A stretch of 64,000 nucleotides of DNA. Source: Anaerobaca sp035448545 (lineage in GTDB: Bacteria; Planctomycetota; Phycisphaerae; Sedimentisphaerales; Anaerobacaceae). The position numbers were made by a program, and so were the translations under genes. Each line of letters begins with the position of its first letter. Position 1 is the stretch's first letter. This document shows, one piece after another, positions 18,489 to 26,486 of this stretch. The DNA is taken from contig DAOTJE010000002.1 in assembly GCA_035448545.1 (NCBI GenBank), forward strand, positions 186,001 to 250,000, read 5' to 3'. The notes beneath the pieces are model-generated. The model did not search any database and was not told the origin of the DNA. It saw only the letters and a list, made by a program, of their open reading frames with translations.

Positions 18489-21302
18489 TCACGGCCTCGG
18501 GACTACGGCGAGGCCGGATCGGAACTCATACGCTCCGGCCGTCAACTCGATCACGGCACAGCCGTTCTCGGTGCGCAAGTGCTGGAGGCCCGCGGCCTTC
18601 GCCAGCGCGTTGCCGCCCTCAGTGATCGTCTTGTCGTCGGCGGTCGGCAGGTACAGCGTCGCCGTCGTATTGGGCGGGACGGTGACATTCAGCGTCAGCA
18701 CCCGATCGTCGTCGATCCGCCAGCGGCTCTCGATGCGGCCGTAAAGGCAATCGTGATGCGCCTTGACCCATTTCATCGAGGGATCATCGATCAGACCCGG
18801 CTTGAGGACAAAATGCTGGAAACCCGGACGGTCCGGATCGCTCTTGATGCCCGCCAGGCCTTCGATGAACCACGTCCCGACGTACAGGTACGAGCTGTGG
18901 CACAGCGAATTGTCCATCCTCCACGATTCCGCGATGGCGGTCAGGCCGTTGCGGCGCATCAGGCCCCAGCTCGGGTACGTGTCCTTGTTGACCATCGGGA
19001 AGATCAGGTCCTGGCGATCGGCGCCGAGCAGCGTCTTGAACAGGAACGCTCCGGCGGTGATGCCGGCGTGGATGTGGCCCTTGCGCACGATCAGGATCTC
19101 CTTTTCGAGCCGGTCCCAGATCGCTTGTCGCACCTCTTTCGGCGGCAGGTCCACCAGCAGCGCGATCGCCAGATAGCCCTGGAAGCCGTTAACGTAACTA
19201 TTCAGCTCGGGCTTGAAAAACTTCGCGTGCACGGCGCGGCGCACCTGGTCGGCCCGCGCACGGTACTTGGCGGCAGCCTCCTTCTCGCCGATCACGTCAG
19301 CGATGTTCGCGGCCGTCTGGAGATTGAAGATCCAGTAGCAGTTGTTGAAGAAGAGCGTCTCGATCGTGTCGCCGTTGACACCCTCGGCGCCGGGCCAGAG
19401 CCAGTCGCCCAGAAAATCCCATTCGCCGCCCCACCGCACGAGCATGTCGTCCCTGCTCTTGGTCTCGAGGAAGGCCAGCCAGCGCTGGATCGTCGGGAAA
19501 CTCACCTGGCAGATGCGCGTGTCGCCGTAGCGTTCGTAGAGCTCCCAGGGTAAGGTCACGCAGTAACCGCTCCAGCCGGGACCGCCCCCGCCCCAGTAGG
19601 TCGGCGCGGTGTAGGGCAGGTTGCCGCTCTCGACGGTGTCCTTCGTGGCAGCCTTGTCGCCGCCGGTGCCCCAGGCGCTCTCGCCGCCCTGCACATCACG
19701 CCAGTCCTGGGCCCATTTCGTGTAGAACGCCCCGAGGCCGAAATGGTTCAGCCCGCACTCGGTCGTCGCGTGGGCGTCGCCGCCGTAGCCCATCCGCTCG
19801 CGATGGGCGCAGTCGACGACATACCCGCCCAGGCTCAGGTCCTCGAACGTCAGCAGCGTCGCATCGTGAACCCAGTTCAGCAGCTCGTTCGAGCACTCGA
19901 AGCTCGACGCCCGCGCATAGTCGGTGCGCACCAGATGCGCGCGAATGTCATCGAGCTTGGGCTTGTACTTGAGCCCTTCGATTGTCACCCACTGGCCGGT
20001 GAAGTAATTAAAGCGATTTCGGAACGTGCCCCGGCCGGAGGGACCGATGACGTACTTGCTGTGCAACCGATGCGTCATGTCGGCCTTGGACTGCTCGGAG
20101 AACTTCATCTCCACGGTGTCGCCGGGTTCGCCGCGCAGGTCCATCTCGAACAGGCCGGTCATGTTCACGCCGAGGTCCACGCGGTACACTCCGGGCCTGG
20201 GCTCGGCAATCGCGACGGGCCGGACCTCGCGGATGCGGCGGTTCGGCTCGACCATCTCGGCCGACAGCTTCAGCGAGGGCGAATAGACCACCGCCGGCTT
20301 CCAGCTCGAATCGTCGAAGTCCGCCTCGCACCAGTCGGGCACTTCCTGGCGGGCGTCGTACCGCTCGCCGCCGAAGTGCATGAAGTCCCACACGCCCAGC
20401 AGCATGTTCGGGCTGGCGTGGGTCCGCCATGTGCCATCGGTGACGATTTGCATCGCCTTGCCGCCGGGCAGCTCGATCTCGGCCTGCGCCAGGACAATCG
20501 GCGTCTGCGGCTTGTCGGGCGTCTTGTACTGCGGGAAGATCGACCACGACACGCCCAGCCACAGCCCGATCACGTTGCGGCCCGTCTTCAGGTAGTCGGC
20601 AATCTCGTACGTGACATAACGGGCGCGCTTGCGGTAGTTCACCACGCTCGGCACGAGCACGGTGTCGCCCACCTTCTTGCCGTTGACGTACAGTTCGTGG
20701 TAGCCGACTGAAGCAACGTAGACAACCGCCCGCTCCGGCCTGGCATCCAGCGTGAAGCTCTTGCGCAGCCACGGATCGGGCACCTCGTTGTCGGGCGGAG
20801 GCCAACCTTGCTTGCGCTCGAAGATCGTATCCGTGCCAATCCATCGCGCGTCCCAGTCGCCCGGCTCCAGCAACCCCATCGTCCAGCGGGCCGGCTCGCT
20901 CCACCGCGAGACGACACCGCTCTCATCCCGGACCTGCACCTTCCATACGCATGCCATACCGGAGGCCAGAGGCTTCCCCTCGTACTCGACGTGCGCCGAC
21001 TGGTCGGAGGCGACCATGCCGCTGTCCCACAGATCACCTTTGTCCTGGTCGAGCAGGGCCTTCGTGGAGGCCACCAGAATACGATAGCCGCTCTGCCGCT
21101 GGCCGCGCGCGCTCGCATTCGTCGCCGCCAGTTGCCAGCTCAATCGCGGTTGGGCCACGTCGATGCCCAGCGGATCCTGAAGATACTCGCAGCGTAACGT
21201 GACGGGCGTCACGGAGCATGCACGGTCGGCCGCGGACAGGGCGACAGGCAGCAAAAAAACGATGACAACAGGGAAGGTTGCAAAGCGCGTCGATGTCTTC
21301 AT
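18489..21302 (-). CDS. Alpha-L-rhamnosidase, glycoside hydrolase family 78
   Basis: A 937-aa exported enzyme that removes terminal alpha-L-rhamnose from pectin-type glycans or rhamnosides. After the signal peptide comes the N-terminal CEYLQDPLGIDVAQPRLSWQ module, typical of bacterial rhamnosidases. Next are beta domains (RAVVYVASVGYHELYVNGKK; PGVYRVDLGVNMTG), the (alpha/alpha)6 barrel with the acid-rich motif VDCAHRERMGYGGDAH (about residue 500) and WGGEWDFLGDWLWPGAEG, and a C-terminal beta domain ending VIELTAGAYEFRSG. ATG 21302 follows AGGAGG. First gene of a pair with the ThuA gene. A TATAAT box lies about 73 bases upstream (around 21380) without a good -35. Confidence 0.92.
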   Translation of the reverse strand: MKTSTRFATFPVVIVFLLPVALSAADRACSVTPVTLRCEYLQDPLGIDVAQPRLSWQLAATNASARGQRQSGYRILVASTKALLDQDKGDLWDSGMVASDQSAHVEYEGKPLASGMACVWKVQVRDESGVVSRWSEPARWTMGLLEPGDWDARWIGTDTIFERKQGWPPPDNEVPDPWLRKSFTLDARPERAVVYVASVGYHELYVNGKKVGDTVLVPSVVNYRKRARYVTYEIADYLKTGRNVIGLWLGVSWSIFPQYKTPDKPQTPIVLAQAEIELPGGKAMQIVTDGTWRTHASPNMLLGVWDFMHFGGERYDARQEVPDWCEADFDDSSWKPAVVYSPSLKLSAEMVEPNRRIREVRPVAIAEPRPGVYRVDLGVNMTGLFEMDLRGEPGDTVEMKFSEQSKADMTHRLHSKYVIGPSGRGTFRNRFNYFTGQWVTIEGLKYKPKLDDIRAHLVRTDYARASSFECSNELLNWVHDATLLTFEDLSLGGYVVDCAHRERMGYGGDAHATTECGLNHFGLGAFYTKWAQDWRDVQGGESAWGTGGDKAATKDTVESGNLPYTAPTYWGGGGPGWSGYCVTLPWELYERYGDTRICQVSFPTIQRWLAFLETKSRDDMLVRWGGEWDFLGDWLWPGAEGVNGDTIETLFFNNCYWIFNLQTAANIADVIGEKEAAAKYRARADQVRRAVHAKFFKPELNSYVNGFQGYLAIALLVDLPPKEVRQAIWDRLEKEILIVRKGHIHAGITAGAFLFKTLLGADRQDLIFPMVNKDTYPSWGLMRRNGLTAIAESWRMDNSLCHSSYLYVGTWFIEGLAGIKSDPDRPGFQHFVLKPGLIDDPSMKWVKAHHDCLYGRIESRWRIDDDRVLTLNVTVPPNTTATLYLPTADDKTITEGGNALAKAAGLQHLRTENGCAVIELTAGAYEFRSGLAVVPRP

Positions 21303-21435
21303 ATCGGCCTCCTGAGCAATCCCGGTTCGGCGAATCCACAGCGGACAGATGCCATCCGTCTGCATCGGCGCGCCGATTATACGGCAACCGACAACATCGC
21401 ACTACGTAAAATGCCGGCCGCCCAACCGGCCGAAG

Positions 21436-21585
21436 TCACGGCGTGCCGGCATCCGGTTCGTCGTCGCCTTCGGCATGGCGATCCCCGTGCCAAACCGCCG
21501 CCACCAGGGCGACCGCCACCCACAGGCCGCTGAGGATGACCAGCCCGGCCGCAACGATCACCAGCGTCAACAGAGCGACCATCAT
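21436..21585 (-). CDS. Small membrane protein coupled to the symporter, 49 aa
   Basis: The gene begins MMVALLTLVIVAAGLVILSG and continues through one transmembrane helix to an acidic tail (DRHAEGDDEPDAG). Its ATG overlaps the stop codon of the symporter gene by four bases (ATGA) and has GCGGAGGG as ribosome binding site inside that gene. This layout implies translational coupling. Many SSS transporters are paired with a tiny membrane partner, so an accessory-subunit role is likely but inferred. Confidence 0.7.
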   Translation of the reverse strand: MMVALLTLVIVAAGLVILSGLWVAVALVAAVWHGDRHAEGDDEPDAGTP

Positions 21586-22973
21586 CGGTTGGCCCTCCGC
21601 AGAAAACCGTGGGCAAAGTGGCCCACGGCATAAGCCGCCAGCGAGCAAACCAGCGCCGGAAGGATCGACCCCACCTCGGTCTTCACGAAGGTCTCCAGTT
21701 GAAGCAGGATGGCCACCACCGTGCCCACCGTCATGGACAAGATCCCCGCCAGAGGACGCGGATGGCGGATCCACAGACCGAGGAACAAGGCCGGCAGAAT
21801 CGCAGGCGCCCAGATATTGTAGCAGACCAGCAGCCCCTTGATCACGCTGGGAACAAACAGGGCCATCCCCGCCGCAATCGTCGCAATCATCACGGTGGAG
21901 TACCGTCCCGCGAGCAGCGCCGCGCTGTCCTGGCGCACGGTAAACCGTCGGAGAATGTCCTGTGTGAACACGACCGCTCCGGCGTTCAGAAGGGAATCAA
22001 GGCTGGACAGAACAATGGACACCAGCGAGACCAGCAACAACGCGTACGCCGCGTGAGGCATCGTCGCCTTGACCAGAGTCAATAGCACGTAGTCCTCGCC
22101 CGTACCGGCGGGGACCACCGTCCGCGCGACGATCCCGAGGGAGATCATCACCGCGAACCACAGCGTGCTGAAGACGCCCGCGAGAATGAACCCGTTGCGC
22201 GACACCACCGTGGTCCTGGACGCCAGCGCAAGGTTCGCGTAGGGGGGGATCAGCGTCTCCCCCAGGAGAAAGGCGGTGACGAAACCGACGATCTCCAGCG
22301 GGGGCGTCGCCTGCAAACCGTGCGCGGTCGCCTCCATCGCCTGTTGCCAGAACGCCGCGGCGCCGCCCTGAAAATGGAACAGCAGCTCATAAAGCAGCAC
22401 GCCGGGCAGCAGCAGCGCAAACAGGGCAAAGTGGTACGCATCCGTGATCACGCTTGCCCGCAGGCCGCCGAACGCGGTGTACGAGGCCGTCACGATGGCC
22501 ACGATCGCCACGGAAAACCGCGGCGGCAGACCGAACACGTCGTTCAGGACCACAGCCCCGGCGCTGATCATCACCGCCGAGAACAACGTGCACAGAAGCA
22601 CCGAGATGAGCCCGGCGAGAATCTGACATCGCGGTCCGTATTTCTGTCCGATCGCGTCACCCAGGGTGTAGCAGTCCTTCAGTTCCCGCAGCTTCGGGGC
22701 GATCAGCAGGCCGACCAGGACGTTCTGAAGGGAATAGGCCAGTCCGATCAGCAGGAAGAAGAATCCGCTGCGGTACCCCCGGCCGACAAACCCGATCGAG
22801 AACGCCGGACCCACGTAGGTCGCGCAGAGGCTGCCGAAGATCAGCGCCAGCGGAAGCGCACGACGCGCAATGGAGAACTCGGCATACTCTCGTGCGGTCC
22901 GGGCGCGCGCCGCCACGACAATCAACACGACCACGTAGCCCGCCACCAGCGCCACCGAGACCACTGTATGCAC
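21582..22973 (-). CDS. Sodium:solute symporter (SSS family)
   Basis: A 463-residue integral membrane protein with about 13 helices. Typical pieces are FSIARRALPLALIFGSLCAT near the N-terminus, YTAFGGLRASVITDAYHF in the middle and LLVSLVSIVLSSLDSLLNAG toward helix 8, where SSS sodium ligands (Ser, Ser, Asp) are expected. The substrate cannot be read from the sequence. Translation most likely starts at GTG 22973. It lies 75 bases downstream of the editing-domain gene and overlaps the 49-aa membrane protein. Confidence 0.85.
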   Translation of the reverse strand: MHTVVSVALVAGYVVVLIVVAARARTAREYAEFSIARRALPLALIFGSLCATYVGPAFSIGFVGRGYRSGFFFLLIGLAYSLQNVLVGLLIAPKLRELKDCYTLGDAIGQKYGPRCQILAGLISVLLCTLFSAVMISAGAVVLNDVFGLPPRFSVAIVAIVTASYTAFGGLRASVITDAYHFALFALLLPGVLLYELLFHFQGGAAAFWQQAMEATAHGLQATPPLEIVGFVTAFLLGETLIPPYANLALASRTTVVSRNGFILAGVFSTLWFAVMISLGIVARTVVPAGTGEDYVLLTLVKATMPHAAYALLLVSLVSIVLSSLDSLLNAGAVVFTQDILRRFTVRQDSAALLAGRYSTVMIATIAAGMALFVPSVIKGLLVCYNIWAPAILPALFLGLWIRHPRPLAGILSMTVGTVVAILLQLETFVKTEVGSILPALVCSLAAYAVGHFAHGFLRRANR

Positions 22974-23048
22974 TGTTTCGTTCCCTACCGTACTGTGCCA
23001 CCGCCCGCCCGGCGTGAGGGAGCGGGTCTATCCACGCAGGTTCTGCCC

Positions 23049-24128
23049 CTATTCACGCCCCTCTTGAAACGCCTCCTCCTCCAATTCGCTGATCACGGCA
23101 TCCAGCTCGGATTCCGTGCGAATCCACCCCACCTCCGGATCGACCAGAAAGGACTGATACCACTGAATCAGGTTCTTAGCGAAGTCGGCGTCCTTGCAGT
23201 AAATGCCGAACGAGATCTCCCCGGCGTGCGAACCCGCCTTGCGCGGGATCTGCGGAAAGGCCAACAGTACCGCCTCCCGGCTCAGCAAAAACTCGATGTC
23301 GGAGACCTTGCTGCTGTAAATGCGCAGCCGGCCCGATTCGATGGCATCGGGATACTTGCGAAACAGATGCCGGGCGGCGTTGGAGAACCCGGGAACGCTG
23401 AGGTTCATCGCGCGATGCACCCGGACATCGGGGTATTCTTCGATGATCGTGTAAAGCTGACTGAGATAGTCATCCATGGGTTGCCGCTCGCCTTCGAACA
23501 GCATGCAGGTCCACAGCTCGCCCTGGCCGGTGGCATCCAACTGGTCCTGACACATCTTCTTGGCGGCATTGTAGGTCTCGCGCCGGTTGCCGAGCACTTT
23601 GAGCTGCCGCTGCATGAGGACCTCCGCCCACGCCGGCATATCTTTGGGCAGCGCGTCCGGCGGACAAACCCCCAGGCGCGTCATCAGGCGGAGAAACTGC
23701 TTGTGGTCGGAGCCGTAGAACCGCCGGCCCACCACGCTGCCGACGTTGCCGTTGCACTCCAGGCCGTATCGTTTGTGGTAACCGAACGACAGGCGATGCA
23801 CCGTGTAGCCCCGCTCCGTCAGCCTCTCCTCCAGGTCCGCAATCAGAGCAACCGCCTGTTTCTCCGGAGCCTTGTCCACCGACAGGTGGACGTTGGGACA
23901 CAGCACGATGGGCCGTTCGCCCAGCATGCCCACCAGGGCGCCGAACTCCTCGGCCGCCTGCTCCACCTCCTCCCGCCCGTCGTATCGCTCGATGCAGACG
24001 AACATCACCAGCACGTTCTCGAACTCCGCCCGCGGCTGCGGAGGCGAGATCGTCGCCGGATCGATACGGTTGCTGGGCCGTTTATCCTCGAAATAACACG
24101 AGGAACACTGATAGCTGTCGATGATCAT
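23049..24128 (-). CDS. Threonyl-tRNA editing-domain-like protein with an unknown C-terminal domain
   Basis: The first 140 residues of this 359-aa protein resemble the editing domain of archaeal threonyl-tRNA synthetase. That domain has a D-aminoacyl-tRNA-deacylase-like fold and removes serine from mischarged tRNA-Thr. The matching order is FENVLVMFVCIERYD, IVLCPNVHLSVDK (with the conserved His), LEERLTERGYTVHRLSFGYH and KRYGLECNGN. No aminoacylation or anticodon-binding domain follows. Instead there are about 200 residues I do not recognise (RETYNAAKKMCQDQLDATGQ, HRAMNLSVPGFSNAARHLFR, SDIEFLLSREAVLLAFPQ). These faintly recall phospholipase-D-like ligand-sensing folds but lack an HKD motif. 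It lies in a run with a sigma factor and a symporter. The family call rests on motif memory only. Confidence 0.6.
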   Translation of the reverse strand: MIIDSYQCSSCYFEDKRPSNRIDPATISPPQPRAEFENVLVMFVCIERYDGREEVEQAAEEFGALVGMLGERPIVLCPNVHLSVDKAPEKQAVALIADLEERLTERGYTVHRLSFGYHKRYGLECNGNVGSVVGRRFYGSDHKQFLRLMTRLGVCPPDALPKDMPAWAEVLMQRQLKVLGNRRETYNAAKKMCQDQLDATGQGELWTCMLFEGERQPMDDYLSQLYTIIEEYPDVRVHRAMNLSVPGFSNAARHLFRKYPDAIESGRLRIYSSKVSDIEFLLSREAVLLAFPQIPRKAGSHAGEISFGIYCKDADFAKNLIQWYQSFLVDPEVGWIRTESELDAVISELEEEAFQEGRE

Positions 24129-24157
24129 AGCGGTACTTCAATTCCCTGGCGACTCGC

Positions 24158-24490
24158 CTACAGATTCGCGTGGTTGCGGCTGCGCGCGGGGCTGCCGGGG
24201 GTGCCGCTGGGACTCCGCGTTGACGCGCTCGCTTTCTTCTGTCGCGAGACAATGGCCGCGTCAACGCGCGAGATAAAAAGCCCCACGTCCGGCGTCATCA
24301 CCTTGTCGCCGAAGCCGGCGCTGTTCATCAGACGCACCATCTCCGTCGCCTCCCAGAAATCGTCCGACTCCCGGATGGCTTTCGCCTCCTCGCGCGTCAG
24401 GGACTTTAAGAACCCCGGCAGACACCCGTCCCGCAGCGCCACACCATAGTCGGCCAGCAATTCCTGGATCTCTCGATTCACATTTGCCAT
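24158..24490 (-). CDS. Hypothetical protein, 110 aa
   Basis: Not recognised. ATG 24490 has GGGAGTGATGG upstream. The first 85 residues look helical and charged (NREIQELLADYGVALRDG; TREEAKAIRESDDFWEATEM). The tail is low-complexity Ser/Thr/Arg/Pro (KKASASTRSPSGTPGSPARS). It sits 27 bases after the sigma factor gene and 29 bases before the editing-domain gene, so all three are probably co-transcribed. Confidence 0.65.
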   Translation of the reverse strand: MANVNREIQELLADYGVALRDGCLPGFLKSLTREEAKAIRESDDFWEATEMVRLMNSAGFGDKVMTPDVGLFISRVDAAIVSRQKKASASTRSPSGTPGSPARSRNHANL

Positions 24491-24517
24491 CGGTCCATCA
24501 CTCCCAGGAGAAGACCC

Positions 24518-25096
24518 TCAGTCCTCTTCTTCGTCGCTATACTCTTTCATCATACGCCGCAACTTCAAGATCGTCCGGAACTCCAGCATCTTGACGGCCC
24601 CCACCGTCGTCTTGAGCTGGATGGCGATCGCCCGGTTCGACATCCCCTGCATCCACATCTCGATGGCCTTGCGCTCGCGGGCCTTCAGCTTGCCCAGCAT
24701 GCGATGCAACAACTGCTTGAGTTCGGCCTGCTCCGTGATCTCGTGCAGCCCCCGTTCCGGGGCGACCAGGTTCTCCAGGTCCGCCTGCGACAGCGCCAGG
24801 TTCCGGTTCATCCTCCGATACACTTCCCGCAGCCGCCTGCGCATGTAGTACAGATACACGGTCCGCAGCAGATGCGCATCGTTGGCGATGTCACGCAAGT
24901 GATCCGGGTTTTCCCAAATGTCGGCATACACATCTTCGAGCACATCCTCACACTCCACCTCGTTGCCGAGGTAGCGATACAAGTGACGGATGAAGACGTT
25001 GAACGTCGCCCGCACAAACGGTTCCATGGCCCGGCGACGCGACTCGGCATCCGGGCTTGTCAATCCCTTCAAGGCGTTACGCAGCCGCTTATCCAT
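24518..25096 (-). CDS. RNA polymerase sigma factor, ECF-like
   Basis: A 192-residue sigma-70-family protein. Region 2 is visible as FIRHLYRYLGNEVECEDVLEDVYADIWENPDHL with the adjoining LLRTVYLYYMRRRLREVYRR. Region 4 is LGKLKARERKAIEMWMQGMS followed by NRAIAIQLKTTVGAVKMLEF, a helix-turn-helix that binds the -35 element. The acidic tail is KEYSDEEED. ATG 25096 starts homology directly; the only nearby GGAGAA lies 14 bases upstream. No anti-sigma factor with a membrane helix is adjacent. First gene of the five-gene run that ends at 21436. Confidence 0.85.
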   Translation of the reverse strand: MDKRLRNALKGLTSPDAESRRRAMEPFVRATFNVFIRHLYRYLGNEVECEDVLEDVYADIWENPDHLRDIANDAHLLRTVYLYYMRRRLREVYRRMNRNLALSQADLENLVAPERGLHEITEQAELKQLLHRMLGKLKARERKAIEMWMQGMSNRAIAIQLKTTVGAVKMLEFRTILKLRRMMKEYSDEEED

Positions 25097-25189
25097 ATCC
25101 GGTTGTGTCGTTCTCCACTTCGCGATCCTGGCGACCCCGGCGCCTCCGACGAGGTCCGGAGCGCGGGGCCCCACACCCCGCAAATCCGT

Positions 25190-25218
25190 ATTGTATCGTG
25201 GGTATTTGAGAAACTCAA
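25190..25218 (-). promoter_or_regulatory. Promoter of the sigma factor operon
   Basis: On the minus strand TTGAGT (25213-25218) and TACAAT (25190-25195) are 17 bases apart. The -35 box overlaps the stop codon of the upstream beta-propeller gene, and the leader is about 85 bases. Confidence 0.6.
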
Positions 25219-26486
25219 CCGGCAAGCCGCCGCGTTGCCCCCCTGTTTCGATTCTCCAGATTCGACCGCATCGGGCGGTCCATCGTCCTGTCGAAAAGAC
25301 CACCGGCATCCTTCGGCGCCATCTCCGACGGCGCCGGACCGGAAATCGGCACTTCACCCAAATGAGACGGAAGCCATGTCCCGGCCAGGATCGCCACATC
25401 GGTGAAGTCCACCCGGCAGTCTCCGTTCACGTCGCCGGCCGGTGGCGATGCACCGCCGGCCACTTCGGGCCCGTCCAGCAGCGCCGCATAGATGTTCCAC
25501 GGCCCCCGACGATTGTCCTGCCAGAGGACCGTATTGCCGCTGACGACCGGATGGATCTGGTCGCCGGGATCGTCCGTGATCCGGAACGTCCGCCGAGTGA
25601 CCAGGTTGTAGCCGTAGATGTCCCATTGCCCGTTGCGGTTGTCCTGCCACACCACCAGGTGCCCTTCGACATCCGGGTGACGCTGGTCACCTTCGGCGGC
25701 GGCGATCACAAGCTCGGTCACCTGATTCTGGTCGGAGATCCGCGCGCCGAAGATGTCCCAGTCTCCGTAGAAGTCATCCTCCCAAACCACCGTGTCGCCG
25801 TGGACGACCGCGTCCTGCTGGTCGCCTTCGAGCAGAACCACCGCAAACTCCGCCGGTCGATCGCGCATCAGGATGTCCGCCGCCACGATGTCGTTGTCGC
25901 CGAAATAGTTGTCTTGCCAGACCACCGTGGTGCGCCAGATGGACGGCCTCTGCTGGTCGCCCTCAAAGGCGGCCACGACGAATTCGCTCGGTCGCTCCGG
26001 GTCGGTCACGTCGGCGCCGAAGATGTTGTAGTCGCTGCCGCTGGTGTCCTGCCAGACGACGGTGTTGCCGTAGATGGCGGGCATCTGCTCGTCGTTGGCG
26101 GGGATGTCGGAAACAACGTAGCCGATCGGCTCGTCGAAGCGGCTCACGTCCGCCATGCGGATATCCCAGTCGGCGGAATCGCCCCAGACGATCAGGTCCT
26201 GCCAGACGACCCGGTGTCCGTAGACGGCCGGGTGCATCTGATCGTTCGCGTCGCCGATCACGTTGACCAGAGGGTTCTCGATATCGTTGAAATCGACCAC
26301 ATAAACATCGTAATCGCCAAACTGCGCGACGAACTCCTGCCAGACCGCCATCGTGCCGTGCAGATCGGGGTACTCCTGATCGTCGGGCCCTGGAAGGATG
26401 GGCCATTCGACCCACGGTCCGGCCTGGACGACCGGTCCAATCATCAGCAACAGGAGCCACAGTGTTCTACCTCGGCGACGGATCAT
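25215..26486 (-). CDS. Secreted TolB-like beta-propeller protein with dockerin-like motif
   Basis: The 423-aa product has a signal peptide (RTLWLLLLMIGPVVQA) and about seven blades marked by repeats of VVWQD (GHRVVWQDLIVWGD; GNTVVWQDTSGSDYN; TTVVWQDNYFGDND; GNTVLWQDNRRGPWN). Residues about 362-381 carry a dockerin-like calcium repeat, GDVNGDCRVDFTDVAILAGT. The function is unknown; such proteins are abundant in Phycisphaerae. The start has AAGGAAGAAG upstream and overlaps the end of the preceding gene by 20 bases, so the two are co-transcribed. Confidence 0.75.
   Translation of the reverse strand: MIRRRGRTLWLLLLMIGPVVQAGPWVEWPILPGPDDQEYPDLHGTMAVWQEFVAQFGDYDVYVVDFNDIENPLVNVIGDANDQMHPAVYGHRVVWQDLIVWGDSADWDIRMADVSRFDEPIGYVVSDIPANDEQMPAIYGNTVVWQDTSGSDYNIFGADVTDPERPSEFVVAAFEGDQQRPSIWRTTVVWQDNYFGDNDIVAADILMRDRPAEFAVVLLEGDQQDAVVHGDTVVWEDDFYGDWDIFGARISDQNQVTELVIAAAEGDQRHPDVEGHLVVWQDNRNGQWDIYGYNLVTRRTFRITDDPGDQIHPVVSGNTVLWQDNRRGPWNIYAALLDGPEVAGGASPPAGDVNGDCRVDFTDVAILAGTWLPSHLGEVPISGPAPSEMAPKDAGGLFDRTMDRPMRSNLENRNRGATRRLAG

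Noticed and set aside
22320..24449. 709-aa plus-strand frame opposite the symporter and editing-domain genes
   Set aside because: Biased His/Arg/Gln composition and no recognisable motif; it is the antisense shadow of two genes with good motifs and start sites.
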